A stretch of 64,000 bases of DNA from JACMLD01 sp039916305 (GTDB lineage Bacteria; Bacteroidota; Bacteroidia; Chitinophagales; Chitinophagaceae). The notes beneath the pieces are model-generated. The model saw only the letters and a list, made by a program, of their open reading frames with translations, ran no database searches and was not told where the DNA came from. Shown here in pieces: positions 32,601-41,570 of this stretch. The position numbers and the translations under genes are program-made. Where the stretch lies: positions 124,001 through 188,000 of the forward strand of contig JBDSLR010000008.1 in assembly GCA_039916305.1 (NCBI GenBank), written 5' to 3'. Within the stretch, counting starts at the first letter, position 1. Each line of letters starts with the position of its first letter.

Positions 32601-33302
32601 GCCGGTGCAACAGATTCCTGCGGCATTTACAGTCATATTATTGCAACTCCACCAGTTGCTGTAATTACTGCGGTAGTAAATGATAAAGGTGCAGGCAATG
32701 TGCCGGCTAAACTGTACAACGAAACTGATTATAGCAACAATACCAATAAACATACATTCGTTCCGTTCGCCGTTTCATTTAATCCGCCTGTACTGGAAAT
32801 CAACAGGCCGGCCACCACAGTATTACTGCCGCAGGTTGCTGGCGGAACCGCAACATCTTACAAATGGCTATGGGCTGAAACATTGTCTTGCTATGATTGC
32901 GCAAGCCCTGTTGCCAATACCGTATCCACCACGCAGTACCAGGTGAAAGTGAAAAATGAAAACAGCTGTACAGATACCTCCATGATTACCATAAAAACAT
33001 TTACCAATACAACCGTTAATATACCGAATGCATTTACGCCGGATGGAAACGGGCAAAACGATGTCTTTTATGTAATTGGTACAAGGGATATTAAGCAGGT
33101 AAAAGATTTCTCCGTTTTTAACCGCTGGGGACAAAGGGTGTTCCAGGCATCAAATGTTCCTCCTAATGATAAACATTTTGGCTGGGATGGAAAACTGAAC
33201 GGCGTTGCGGCAGTGCAGGGAACATACGTTTATAATATTATCCTTGAATTTACCAAAGGCACTACTACGGCGCATAAAGGTGTTGTGCTGCTGATCAGGT
33301 AA
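29613..33302 (+). CDS. Secreted M43-family metalloprotease with type IX sorting domain
   Basis: 1229 aa. After a signal peptide (residues 1-30), the catalytic domain carries HETGHYLSLAH (His239, Glu240, His243, His249), the extended zinc motif of pappalysin-type M43 peptidases, followed by the Met-turn region (DNFMDYGNG). PKD-like domains (about 360-520) and three CARDB-like repeats (about 530-1090), each with TPVSFYN- or IPVSFYDGS-type strands, follow. The last 90 residues are a type B T9SS sorting domain (IPNAFTPDGNGQNDVF, FNRWGQRVF, GTYVYNI). It should be exported by Sec, then across the outer membrane by T9SS. It lies between hutG and hutI without functional link. Confidence 0.88.
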   Translation: MKNNPINLFLTAFAGCIFLLQLPHRLFSQDFSPAPKDSVTTFSYAAAGTGIACGTDIMLAQQRHDPAFAAREQAMNSAILLRKLVHAGSRTTAVDYTLPVVFHIINKNPSAITDAAVLTALQLMNEAFSATGAFTGGRTDTRIQFCLAKTDPAAGKTSGIVRTKTFLGDYDYDMEAGDMTALGRWDPSKYVNIWVVEDIKSEYMQTFECGVWTRLKMGGYASAGGDIVVAGLGINTLCHETGHYLSLAHTFASRDCANSDCNTSGDRVCDTPPERTITGGYPCASPPNSCSTDTLSGFTVDVPDLPDNFMDYGNGTGCVLGFTEGQAQRMRDFIATGLTGMIGSTVCTEPCTDAITAGFTTNIDYPVIGDVLNLTNVSAGAASYEWLLDGAVVASSTDFTYTVTEKKNYTITLRAYGSTPGCFTSAQFIAQVSCGVTARFWPNKRVIASKDNILLDSVFFTNRSIGAASYQWLFSNNKGMTEQVVSTSFHLNYVFLVPAIYRIRLIATNGACSDTSNYFTLTVYDSSPDAGIVITNAECYSQTKVRVTFWFYNNGYKTVPKNTPVSFYNSNPNSAAAQVIGSTYLLPYAVSGHCSSYLETHLADVGYAGLDTLYAVINDSGTTIPLALPNTPLVESFYTNNTAIRTGFKFHITAAPATSTLAPGQTVTLTPLPVTGGGITSAVWSDITNLSCSNCRPTVFTAPYRGDTVAVKKVMAYSRYGCYDTAFAIIHIPPADDYTIAINSMECAAAGDSMYLQFTICNAYPKSDVPVNLKASFYDGSPLAGGAQLLGSVFINPATSADSCISYTRLIKQSASGTIYAVVNDNGTAIPVVLPNNEGILEKNYANNVNSALYQPPVLAIVPADTSIFRNDSIILSFSSPMIAPVNPVWQAGTGYDLGCTHCVSPQVVVHDSSIVNMEITSRYGCRVKATGKVNVFPPDMKVEILGTACYTNDSTLVRFRICMNNRYPKVFDRIPVSFYDGSGNGKQLYPVFYTPAGATDSCGIYSHIIATPPVAVITAVVNDKGAGNVPAKLYNETDYSNNTNKHTFVPFAVSFNPPVLEINRPATTVLLPQVAGGTATSYKWLWAETLSCYDCASPVANTVSTTQYQVKVKNENSCTDTSMITIKTFTNTTVNIPNAFTPDGNGQNDVFYVIGTRDIKQVKDFSVFNRWGQRVFQASNVPPNDKHFGWDGKLNGVAAVQGTYVYNIILEFTKGTTTAHKGVVLLIR

Positions 33303-33363
33303 ATAATTTCAATTCATTTTTACAAGGACATATGACCCCTGAAAAAGATTGCTTGTATACCGG

Positions 33364-34602
33364 TTATTGCAGCGCTCCGTTTATTATAACCTTATCAATG
33401 AGGTTGCTCCCAAAAGCATATGGCAGGTAGGCCAGTGAAGGCAATGGTTTGGTAAGAATAAGATTGGCCTTTTTACCAACAGCGATGCTTCCGGCCTGCT
33501 GTTGTACATCCATCGCAAAAGCGCCGTTGATGGTTGCCGCGTTAATGGCTTCTTCCGGCAGCATTTTCATTTGTATACAGGCCATGGAAAGGACCAGGTT
33601 CATATTGCCACTGGGACTGGAACCAGGATTATAATCTGATGCCAGTGCAGTGGCACAGCCCGCATCTATCAATTGCCGGGCGGGCTGAAAAGGCATTCTT
33701 AAAAAAAACGCGGCGGCAGGTAACAGGGTACCAATGGTATCAGACGCCGCCAGTGCGCTGATGGCTTGCTCATCCATGGTCTCCAGGTGGTCAACGGAAA
33801 GCGCACCCAGCTTTACGCCCACCTGCACCCCACCGGAAAGATTTAGCTGGTGGGCATGTATTTTTGGCTGTAATCCGTATTGCAGACCAGCCCTGCAAAT
33901 GGTTTCCGTTTCTTCCGCAGAGAAAAAACCATTTTCACAAAATACATCTATAAAATCGGCTAGCTTTTCTGCCGCAATAACAGGCAGCATGTCATTGATG
34001 ATCAGGTCTATATACCCCTGGTGATTGTCTTTATATTGTAATGGATAAGTATGCGCTCCCAAAAAACTGGCTTTTATAATCAGTGGCGATGCGGACCTGA
34101 GTTTTCTTATTACCCGCAGCATTTTCAATTCATCTGCTACCGTTAACCCATACCCGCTTTTTATTTCTACAGCACCCGTTCCCAGCCGGCTGATTTCTTC
34201 CAGTCTTTTCCAGGCGCTGGTAAACAACTCATCTTCTGTTGCCTGCTGCAGTTTGCTGGCTGAATGTAGTATACCCCCACCCCTGGCAGCAATTTCGGCA
34301 TAGGTTAAACCTTTTATTTTATCAACAAATTCGTCTTCGCGGCTGGCCGCAAAAACCAGGTGGGTATGACTATCACACCACGCGGGCAGCATGGTTTGAC
34401 CGGATGCATTGATGGTAGCAATTGTTTTGTACGCAGCACTGAAATCGTCCATAGATCCAAATGCTGCAATCTGGTCATCTTCAATGATGAGGTATGCATT
34501 TTTAATGAACGGTAATGTTGCCAGGTCTTTACCACGCAAAGGCTGTGCAGGATTGGCTGTACCGGCTAACAATTGAATATTGGTAATAAGCGTTGCAGCC
34601 AT
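33364..34602 (-). CDS. hutI: Imidazolonepropionase
   Basis: 412 aa amidohydrolase. The metal-binding HTH motif is in WCDSHTHLVFAASREDE (about 75-91). Further ligands lie in HAHQLNLSGG and SVDHLE, and the conserved Asp in LASDYNPGSSPSGNM. It opens the imidazolone ring to give N-formimidoyl-glutamate, the substrate of the hutG product encoded downstream. The length is normal. It is separated by 18 bases from the upstream epimerase gene on the same strand and may be co-transcribed with it. Confidence 0.92.
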   Translation of the reverse strand: MAATLITNIQLLAGTANPAQPLRGKDLATLPFIKNAYLIIEDDQIAAFGSMDDFSAAYKTIATINASGQTMLPAWCDSHTHLVFAASREDEFVDKIKGLTYAEIAARGGGILHSASKLQQATEDELFTSAWKRLEEISRLGTGAVEIKSGYGLTVADELKMLRVIRKLRSASPLIIKASFLGAHTYPLQYKDNHQGYIDLIINDMLPVIAAEKLADFIDVFCENGFFSAEETETICRAGLQYGLQPKIHAHQLNLSGGVQVGVKLGALSVDHLETMDEQAISALAASDTIGTLLPAAAFFLRMPFQPARQLIDAGCATALASDYNPGSSPSGNMNLVLSMACIQMKMLPEEAINAATINGAFAMDVQQQAGSIAVGKKANLILTKPLPSLAYLPYAFGSNLIDKVIINGALQ

Positions 34603-34620
34603 ACAGGAGGATGCTGTTTT

Positions 34621-35490
34621 TTAGAAAAGCGTTACCGACCAGCTTCTTTCAAAATTTTTTGCCGGCTGTAAAACGTGAATGCCCTCTTTGTGCACCAATT
34701 GCTGATTGGTGTTTACACTGTCAGCAATGCCACACCAGGGTTCAATGCACACAAAATCAGCATTTTTTGCTGCCCATATACCCAGGTAAGGAAAGCCGGT
34801 AAAATCAAACGAGAGACCATGCGGATTTTTATCAGATTTCAGCACTACGCTGTTGGAGGAAAGTCCTTTAAACACCAGCGCATCTGTTTGAAACAGTTCT
34901 TTTGCCAGCGGCAGGCGGTCGCTCTGGTTCAATACTTCTGTGGGTATCATTTCAATCAGTCCGTCTTTTGAAATAGGCCAGCGGCCGGCACGTTCGGGCT
35001 GGTTAAACTGCAGGTAATAATCATTGTAAACAATGCCTTCCACCAAAGGTATTTTAAACGCAGGATGGCCGCCTACAGAGAAATACATGGCACCAATGCC
35101 TTTATTGCTGATGCTGTAGGTAGTCTGCACGCTGTTTCCGTTCAACTCATATTTCACGGCAAAGCGGAAAGCGAAAGGATAATTGATCATCGTTATGGCA
35201 TTGCTTTCCAGCGAAAAGGTAATGGCATCGGCAGCCTGTTCGGTTACTATAAAATCCATATCCCTGGCAAAACCATGGCGGCCCAGCTGATACGCCTGGT
35301 CATTAAAATAATAAGTGTCTGCTTTGAGCGTACCAACAATGGGAAAGAGCACAGGTGAATGCTTGCCCCAGAAGGCCGGATCACCACTCCACATGTATTC
35401 AAGCTTCACTTCCTTGTTATACATACTTTGCAGTTCTGCGCCTTTGGGGCTGATGGTAACAGTAAGAAACTTGTTTTCGATGGTATACAT
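34621..35490 (-). CDS. Aldose 1-epimerase family protein (LacX/YeaD-like)
   Basis: 289 aa, all-beta fold typical of galactose mutarotase-like proteins. Diagnostic stretches are SPKGAELQSMYNKE near the start, HSPVLFPIVGTL, GRHGFARDMDF and the catalytic-region FSVGGHPAFKIPL (His in GGHPAF), with Glu near the end (FVCIEPWCGIADS). It interconverts anomers of an aldose or sugar phosphate in the cytoplasm. Substrate specificity cannot be read from sequence. It precedes hutI by 18 bases. Confidence 0.85.
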   Translation of the reverse strand: MYTIENKFLTVTISPKGAELQSMYNKEVKLEYMWSGDPAFWGKHSPVLFPIVGTLKADTYYFNDQAYQLGRHGFARDMDFIVTEQAADAITFSLESNAITMINYPFAFRFAVKYELNGNSVQTTYSISNKGIGAMYFSVGGHPAFKIPLVEGIVYNDYYLQFNQPERAGRWPISKDGLIEMIPTEVLNQSDRLPLAKELFQTDALVFKGLSSNSVVLKSDKNPHGLSFDFTGFPYLGIWAAKNADFVCIEPWCGIADSVNTNQQLVHKEGIHVLQPAKNFERSWSVTLF

Positions 35491-35746
35491 GCAGGTAAAA
35501 TTAAAATAGGAACTTGTTGTGCTGCTGTTCTATCTCCAAATATAACACGGGTTGCAGAAAACCGGTTGATTTTCTGGATGGAAATTATGTAACATGGTGC
35601 CGGCATTACCCGCAGTTACCAGTAATAAGTTTTAAATAAAGTAATTGCAAAAGCCGGACACCTGCTAGGATTCATGTTACAACAGTTCATAAAAAAGGCA
35701 TGCACGCTTTGTTTTTATTGAAAATAGCCGTGAGGGCTAAGTTTCG

Positions 35747-35754
35747 TACTTTTG
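35747..35754 (+). promoter_or_regulatory. -7 box (TACTTTTG) directly before the helicase start
   Basis: Exact TAnnTTTG match ending 5 bases before the ATG at 35760; transcription would begin at or next to the start codon, so the message may be leaderless. Confidence 0.45.
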
Positions 35755-35759
35755 CCGCC

Positions 35760-37088
35760 ATGCAAAATAAAACCTATTCAACAGAAGAGATACTGGCCAG
35801 CTTACAGATTGAGGCGCTGAATGAGATGCAACTTGCTTCTATTGAGGCAAATAAAGACAATAACAACATAATACTGCTGTCAGATACAGGTTCAGGTAAA
35901 ACAATTGGCTTCCTGCTGCCTGTTTTAGCGCTTCTGGATGCCGCAAAAACGCAAACACAGGCCATTATCATAGTACCTTCCCGCGAACTGGCACTGCAGA
36001 TAGAACAGGTCTTTAAGAAGATGGGTACCCCTTTTAAGGTGACCTGCTGCTATGGTGGCCATTTGCGCGAAACCGAGGAAAACAACCTCGTAGAGCCGCC
36101 TGCACTGCTGATTGGTACACCGGGCCGGCTGGCAGATCATATCAGGCGCGGCAATATTACTACAGACAGCATTGAAACAATGGTGCTGGATGAATTCGAT
36201 AAATCGCTGGAACTGGGTTTTCAGGAAGAAATATCTTTTATAATCAGTAAACTGATCGGGGTAAAGAAACGAATACTCACGTCTGCTACAGAGTCCGTGA
36301 CCATACCAGCTTTTATTGGTATGGAAAACCCGGTACGGCTTAACTTTTCAGGCACAGGGGCCAACGATGCAGAAAAATTATGGGTGAAAAAAGTGATGAG
36401 CCCCGAAAAAGACAAGGCCGATACGCTTTTCAGGTTGATTTGCGCCCTGGGCGATCGATCCACCATTGTTTTCTGTAACCACCGCGAATCAGTGGACCGT
36501 ACCAGTGCCCTCCTGAAAGATAAGGGACTTGTAAACGTGTTTTACCACGGCGCCCTGGAGCAGCAGGAACGCGACAGCGCCCTTTGTAAATTCCGGAATG
36601 GCACTGCTAATACACTGGTAACAACGGATTTGGCTTCCAGGGGACTGGATATACCCAATATCCGTTACATTATTCACTACCACCTGCCTGCTACAGAAGA
36701 TGTATATACCCACCGCAATGGCCGTACTGCAAGAATGGACGCCAGCGGAACAGTAATACTGATCCTGTCGCCCGATGAAAAGCTGCCTGCGTACATCGAT
36801 GCTGATACAGAGGAAATAGAACTTCCCGAAACAGCCATCCTGCCGGAGAAGCCCAAATGGACCACATTATTTATAGGCGCGGGCAAAAAAGATAAAGTCA
36901 ATAAAATTGATATCGTAGGCTTTTTATCGCACAAAGGTGAGTTAAAGAAAGAAGATATCGGGCTGATAGAAGTAAAAGACTTTTTTTCTTTTGTGGCGAT
37001 CCGCAAATCAAAAGCAAGCCATGCACTGCAATTGATAAAAGATTTGAAAATAAAGAATAAGAAAGTTAGAATTGATGTGGCTAAATAA
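35760..37088 (+). CDS. DEAD-box RNA helicase with DEFD motif
   Basis: 442 aa from ATG 35760; the 20 codons upstream overlap the promoter box and are excluded. Motif I reads SDTGSGKT, motif Ia PSRELALQ, motif II VLDEFDKS (DEFD instead of DEAD), motif III SAT, motif V TTDLASRGLDIP and motif VI HRNGRTARM. The C-terminal 80 residues form an RNA-binding-type domain similar to DbpA (IDIVGFLSHKGELKKEDIGL, FSFVAIRKSKASHAL), which suggests a role in ribosome assembly. DEFD is a tolerated variant in some bacterial members. Confidence 0.88.
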   Translation: MQNKTYSTEEILASLQIEALNEMQLASIEANKDNNNIILLSDTGSGKTIGFLLPVLALLDAAKTQTQAIIIVPSRELALQIEQVFKKMGTPFKVTCCYGGHLRETEENNLVEPPALLIGTPGRLADHIRRGNITTDSIETMVLDEFDKSLELGFQEEISFIISKLIGVKKRILTSATESVTIPAFIGMENPVRLNFSGTGANDAEKLWVKKVMSPEKDKADTLFRLICALGDRSTIVFCNHRESVDRTSALLKDKGLVNVFYHGALEQQERDSALCKFRNGTANTLVTTDLASRGLDIPNIRYIIHYHLPATEDVYTHRNGRTARMDASGTVILILSPDEKLPAYIDADTEEIELPETAILPEKPKWTTLFIGAGKKDKVNKIDIVGFLSHKGELKKEDIGLIEVKDFFSFVAIRKSKASHALQLIKDLKIKNKKVRIDVAK

Positions 37089-37176
37089 TGCCTCTTGTCT
37101 GAACACAGCACTGCGGCGGTAACGGTGCGCGTTAAAATAATCAGCCATTTCCTAACCATCTTTCATCAGAAAATAT

Positions 37177-37205
37177 AAAAGCCACCTTACGGGGTGGCTT
37201 TTTAG
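37177..37205 (+). terminator. Rho-independent terminator
   Basis: AAAGCCACC / GGTGGCTTT stem followed by TTTAG, about 90 bases after the helicase gene. Confidence 0.8.
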
Positions 37206-37339
37206 TTGTAAACAAACAGGGATATTGTTTACAATAAAACATTGCTACCAGTTCCACCTTCAAGAGCAAAGCCTGCTGTTGCAAAATCATCTATGCATGA
37301 CTGATAGTAGTATCCATAAAAGGGTGGATTAATCCCATG

Positions 37340-38188
37340 TTACAATACTGGTGCAGGGCAATCAGTTCTTCCTTTGTCAGTGCCATGAAAACCTTTTCTT
37401 TTTCCAATACCTATGCTGATGGTAACACCCGAGAAATAATACCAGTCCTTAAATTTGGATCCACCCCGGATACTTCCTTCTGCAGGATAACTCAGGCCTG
37501 TTTTTAGTTCGCCGCCGCGGTAAGCCATCTCCACTGCTTTGGGACCTTTGACTGCCACCAGAATTGCCTGGTCTGCATATGTTGTGCTGATATCATCCAG
37601 GTAATCAGTAAAAGTTTTTCTCAAGCCAAGTTCATAACTCAATGTAATATTATCTGTAAACCGCCACCTTAGTCCGCCACCAAAAGGAATGGCAAACTGT
37701 GTAAGGTAATATAATTTACGGTCGGGATAAGCGGCTAGCCCCTGACCTTCTGTGCTGAGGGGTTGCAAAAATATTTTATTGCCGGTGCTGTCGTACGCAT
37801 AAGGGTTGTAATGAAATACCGCTACACCTGCAAATACATAAGGTGTAAACTTGTGATAGTTAAGGTTGAGGATATTATAATCCAATAAAAGATTGGCCTC
37901 TGTAATTTTTGTTTTAAAACTTATGTTTCGTGCGCGCAAATCTGCCTGCCGGCTGTATTTATCGCTGGCGCTTAAGGCTGCATAGGAAAAGTTAGTACGC
38001 ACCGAAAAATGATTGCTGAGATCGTACTTCAAACCAATGGCCACTGCACCCTTTGCCTGTGATGTTGTAAAATTCTTGTCTTGCAGATCACCCTGGTAAT
38101 TACTGAAACCTCCAAACAGGTCAACATGAAGATTTTGTGCATGAATAAATGATGGAATAAAAACACAGAGCAAAATTAATTTTCGCAT
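37340..38188 (-). CDS. Outer membrane beta-barrel protein
   Basis: 282 aa from ATG 38188 with a signal peptide (MRKLILLCVFIPSFIHAQ). The mature part begins NLHVDLFGGFSNYQGDLQDK and alternates aromatic strands with loops, as in the OmpA-like/DUF6089 group of Bacteroidota, ending with the strand WYYFSGVTISIGIG. Typical members of this type have 8-10 strands. The tail (GRTDCPAPVL) carries a Cys after the last strand. No enzyme or binding motif is visible; a structural or small-solute role is possible. Confidence 0.75.
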   Translation of the reverse strand: MRKLILLCVFIPSFIHAQNLHVDLFGGFSNYQGDLQDKNFTTSQAKGAVAIGLKYDLSNHFSVRTNFSYAALSASDKYSRQADLRARNISFKTKITEANLLLDYNILNLNYHKFTPYVFAGVAVFHYNPYAYDSTGNKIFLQPLSTEGQGLAAYPDRKLYYLTQFAIPFGGGLRWRFTDNITLSYELGLRKTFTDYLDDISTTYADQAILVAVKGPKAVEMAYRGGELKTGLSYPAEGSIRGGSKFKDWYYFSGVTISIGIGKRKGFHGTDKGRTDCPAPVL

Positions 38189-38420
38189 AGATTTTTTTTG
38201 TGTAATAGAAATAACTAACCAATTCAAATGAAGCAGGCTTGGGCGGATATTGGATTTTTCAGGGAGACGATCTATGTGGATAAGATTACGGGGGTATTAT
38301 GCAAACGGTTGGTTGCCTGCAATTATGCAAGTATTACGCCAAAAGTTTTGTTAAAGGGAAAGTGTTTTTGATAAGCCTAAGCCCCGGGGGTAACAATTAT
38401 TAAACAGTGACCACACACTG

Positions 38421-39098
38421 TTAAAATGCTTTCACAATTACAGCAGTTCTTTTTAACTGCTGGTTAAAAGGCTTATTGATAACGTGGTATAACTGGATCA
38501 CTGCAGAAATAACAAATACAATGCCCACAATGATATTAACAATGCGGTGACTGGCTTTCAGCCGTTGCATAAGCCAGCGGCCGCCAAAAATAAAAATGCC
38601 CAGGCCAGTTAATGTGCCAAAGCCAATGCCTGCCGTGTACATATTGAAATGTGCGGGCAGTGGCAACAGCATTTTATTGCTGAGCAAATAAGTGCTCCAG
38701 ATAAACCAGAAGGGTATTTGTATGGGATTGATGGCGCTCATGGTAAACCCCAGCCAGAACCGGTTCATTTTGTTGTTAAGAAGAATATTTTTCTGAGCCG
38801 TATTTTTTTTTCTTGCAGCAGCAAAACTGCTTACGGCCAGTATAAAAAAAAGAAATACGGTAGCCCATTCCAGTATATGAAATAATTGTTGGTGGGCAAT
38901 GATCCAATCGATTCCCTGTAGTGATAGTCTTACATATAATATTTCTACAAGTGCAACACCCAAAGAAAACTGTATAGCCTTCTTTGTATTTTCTGTGATA
39001 GCCACCTGCATTGCGGAAACATTCAGGCTGCCCAGCGGCAGCGTACCCAGGAGACTGATAAGCATACCAATGGCAAAAATGGTCAGCAGGCTAAACAT
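38421..39098 (-). CDS. LysE/RhtB family efflux protein
   Basis: 225 aa from ATG 39098, overlapping the upstream gene's stop by 8 bases. Six membrane segments are visible, with the family signature near the N-terminus (GTLPLGSLNVSAMQVAI) and an internal basic loop (AARKKNTAQKNILLNNKMNR). LysE/RhtB proteins export amino acids or small metabolites. The substrate is not predictable. It is the last gene of a tightly overlapping four-gene operon (DinB, TANGO2, ATP-grasp, LysE). Confidence 0.75.
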   Translation of the reverse strand: MFSLLTIFAIGMLISLLGTLPLGSLNVSAMQVAITENTKKAIQFSLGVALVEILYVRLSLQGIDWIIAHQQLFHILEWATVFLFFILAVSSFAAARKKNTAQKNILLNNKMNRFWLGFTMSAINPIQIPFWFIWSTYLLSNKMLLPLPAHFNMYTAGIGFGTLTGLGIFIFGGRWLMQRLKASHRIVNIIVGIVFVISAVIQLYHVINKPFNQQLKRTAVIVKAF

Positions 39099-40155
39099 AC
39101 AACTGCTGCAGTTTTTGTTCAAATACCTTATTGTCTTTCATCATCTGCATCCCCTGCTTTTGAGAAAGATAAGGTATGCCTTTTTTATGGTTGATGCTGC
39201 TGATGCGCCAGAGAATAATCCAGTGCCGCACAATTTCTTTCCAGGCAAAGAAAATACTGTGCCGCGGATCATACATGTGCGTAGGTTCTGATCCTGCTCC
39301 GTTCAATTCTATTATAGAAAAATTTTTACCCTGGCGTAATTCTTCCCAGCTGTTATACCGGATGTCCAGCCGGCCATAATAAAATCCTTCTACCTGCTGG
39401 CATATGGCATCAATGGTGCTGGTAAATACATCGTCTGCGAGGTGAGAGTCATCCAGGAATTTAGCGCCCCTGGCATGGTTGCCATATGGTACCAGTTCTC
39501 GTGTTTCACCGGCTGGTAGTACTTCATTCAATCCTTCGCCATATAATTTTTTGAGCACTTCTATCTGTAAAATAAAACGTTTGTCTTTCATTAGCAGGGC
39601 ATACATGCTTGCTACACCATCGCCTGTTACGCTTAATAATTCCTTTCTTACAATACCAGATACCCTTCCTTTTGCTTCGCCCGGATAGCGATAATAAAAA
39701 ACGCCGATCTCATGGGGCTGGGGTACAAATTCCTGTACCAGGTAATCGATTGGTGAAATGCGCGCATAGGCCAATAGTTCAGGCTCGTTGTATAATTTTT
39801 TAACACCACGTCCCTGCCCTCCCACATCCGGTTTAGCAATCAGCGGGTATTTAAAATCAAGCGCTTTGAGGCGGTCCAGTACGGTGGCTGCTGCTGTACC
39901 AGTTGTGTAATAAATGGTACGCGGATAAAATGCTGCCGGCATAATATCATAGATTTTTTTCTTGGATTCCATTAAAAAACCACCGTACTCAATCGTTGGG
40001 TTAGACGCAGCGAAAAAAAACAATGATCTCGCCCGGATGGCCAATAATACCCAGATAGGCATTATCCAACCATACACCGCATTAAAAGACCAGTATTCCC
40101 AATTTAAAAGCCGTATAAAAAAAGGGCGGTGAAGCGTTTGCTGTAACCAGTTCAT
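39091..40155 (-). CDS. ATP-grasp family ligase-like protein
   Basis: 354 aa. An N-terminal hydrophobic piece (YGWIMPIWVLLAIRARSLFF, about 28-47) precedes an ATP-grasp core: YPLIAKPDVGGQGRGVKKL (about 104-122, the flexible Gly-rich loop with Lys), DYLVQEFVPQPHEIGVFY, then SIIELNGAGSEPTHMYDP with the metal-binding Glu and Asn. The family joins a carboxylate to an amine or thiol using ATP. The substrate is unknown. Start TAATG overlaps the upstream stop, and the neighbour downstream is a small-molecule exporter, so it may make an amide product that is exported; this is inference. Confidence 0.75.
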   Translation of the reverse strand: MNWLQQTLHRPFFIRLLNWEYWSFNAVYGWIMPIWVLLAIRARSLFFFAASNPTIEYGGFLMESKKKIYDIMPAAFYPRTIYYTTGTAAATVLDRLKALDFKYPLIAKPDVGGQGRGVKKLYNEPELLAYARISPIDYLVQEFVPQPHEIGVFYYRYPGEAKGRVSGIVRKELLSVTGDGVASMYALLMKDKRFILQIEVLKKLYGEGLNEVLPAGETRELVPYGNHARGAKFLDDSHLADDVFTSTIDAICQQVEGFYYGRLDIRYNSWEELRQGKNFSIIELNGAGSEPTHMYDPRHSIFFAWKEIVRHWIILWRISSINHKKGIPYLSQKQGMQMMKDNKVFEQKLQQLYV

Positions 40156-40883
40156 TATTGTATAGCTGCTGCTTTGGTAAAATTAAATTCATGTGTGCTG
40201 CGGGCATTATCGTGCAGGTCCAGGTATTGCATTACAGATTTGTCTGCTGCTATTTCCATGGCCGTTATACTCACTGTCAGCATGTTGCCATTGCGGTTCA
40301 TACGCAAATCATTGTGCATATCCCCATCTCCTGCGGATGAATGAAATTGTATGATTTCTTGCATGGGCGCCTCCGGATGTTCTTGCAGCCAGTTCCTGAA
40401 CCATGTTTCTCTCTTGGTTATAATGGCTTCGTCATACAGGGTAACGGATGACCAGGTGTGTGCAACACCGGTAGCTGGCTTAGACATATGTTTTTGAACG
40501 CCGTCCCAGCGGCATTCATACAAAATATGGTTACTCCAGAGAATAGTGGTAAAAGGCTCTATGCCGGTTAAATCAACTTTATGGAAAGAGAGAAATAAGT
40601 CGTTTGCGGCAATAATGTCCAGGAAAGCAAGTCCCCGGCTCTTCCTGTAGGGAGGTTGATGGATATGCTTTGTAAAGCCGCCATTCAGTAATACGGCGGC
40701 GGCCCCATTTTTATTCAGTGCAATCCAGGTGCCCCCGGCAGTGCTGTCCCTTGGAAACAATAACGTATGACCATTGATGATATATTCTTTGGGCGCGATG
40801 GCTTTTGTGCGGCTGCTCTTCTCATCCCGGTTATGGGTAATGAACACCTTATCGTGCTGCGGAATGAATGTTACTGTGCACAT
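40155..40883 (-). CDS. NRDE (TANGO2) family protein
   Basis: 242 aa starting MCTVTFIP with the invariant N-terminal Cys2 and the family motif HNRDEKSSRT (about 17-26). TANGO2/NRDE proteins are Ntn-hydrolase-like, and the Cys at position 2 would be the nucleophile. Conserved parts WIALNKNGAAAVLLNGG and RGLAFLDIIA follow. The biological substrate is unknown in bacteria; haem and lipid links are suggested in animals. It overlaps the DinB gene by 13 bases and the ATP-grasp gene by 1. Confidence 0.85.
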   Translation of the reverse strand: MCTVTFIPQHDKVFITHNRDEKSSRTKAIAPKEYIINGHTLLFPRDSTAGGTWIALNKNGAAAVLLNGGFTKHIHQPPYRKSRGLAFLDIIAANDLFLSFHKVDLTGIEPFTTILWSNHILYECRWDGVQKHMSKPATGVAHTWSSVTLYDEAIITKRETWFRNWLQEHPEAPMQEIIQFHSSAGDGDMHNDLRMNRNGNMLTVSITAMEIAADKSVMQYLDLHDNARSTHEFNFTKAAAIQ

Positions 40884-41380
40884 GAAGAGCGAAACTTAAT
40901 GGTAGAAGAAGCTACCCCAAAACCAGCGGGTATTTCGATATCAGATACTTCCCGTATGCCTACTTTTATAAGCGCCATATGATGAATGGTATGCTCCAGG
41001 TTATACGCAATTTCCCGGTAATAGTTGGTATCAAAATCAATCAGTTCGTCTGAGTCTTCGTTGTAGGCACCTTTAAGAACCAGGCATTTGTTTTCTTTAT
41101 TCAATCCGTTGCAAATGCTTTTTAATAGTGCACCTGCTACCGCCCGCTGCGTTTCTATCGTTATGTCTCTTTTCCTGTTTTCGTAATTCACTATGCCGGC
41201 CGTATAACCATCTTCCAGGCAGATGAACATTTCAATAATATGCCGTACATGCTGCCCGATGGTGGCGTTGGACAGAATCTTGCTGGCATATACATACTGA
41301 CTGTCATTTAGCAGCTCAAGGGAAGCCGTTAACTGAACAAATACATTTTGTATTGTTTTTTGTAAGTGCATGCGGGCCAA
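40871..41380 (-). CDS. DinB family protein
   Basis: 169 aa, four-helix bundle of the DinB/YfiT type. Metal-ligand histidines appear in the usual places: IGQHVRHIIEMFICLEDGY (His near 46 and 49) and a second pair in YNLEHTIHHMALIKVG (about 127-142). Proteins of this fold act as thiol or amine transferases or remain uncharacterised. It is the first gene of the four-gene operon and overlaps the TANGO2-like gene by 13 bases. Confidence 0.8.
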   Translation of the reverse strand: MARMHLQKTIQNVFVQLTASLELLNDSQYVYASKILSNATIGQHVRHIIEMFICLEDGYTAGIVNYENRKRDITIETQRAVAGALLKSICNGLNKENKCLVLKGAYNEDSDELIDFDTNYYREIAYNLEHTIHHMALIKVGIREVSDIEIPAGFGVASSTIKFRSSCAQ

Positions 41381-41570
41381 TAGTTAAGTCTTTATAAATA
41401 CGGCGTATAATAGGTATTGGATTCTACCGGTTGCAGGCAATGCCTGCTTTATTTATCAGCTAAGATAAGTGAAAAACGTGTTTCGGCTACTGCCTGCCTT
41501 TACCGCCGGTCCTGTTTTGCGCGAGAGGTGCTGCCGGTTTTTCAGCTGTATATAACGCTATTGGCGATGG

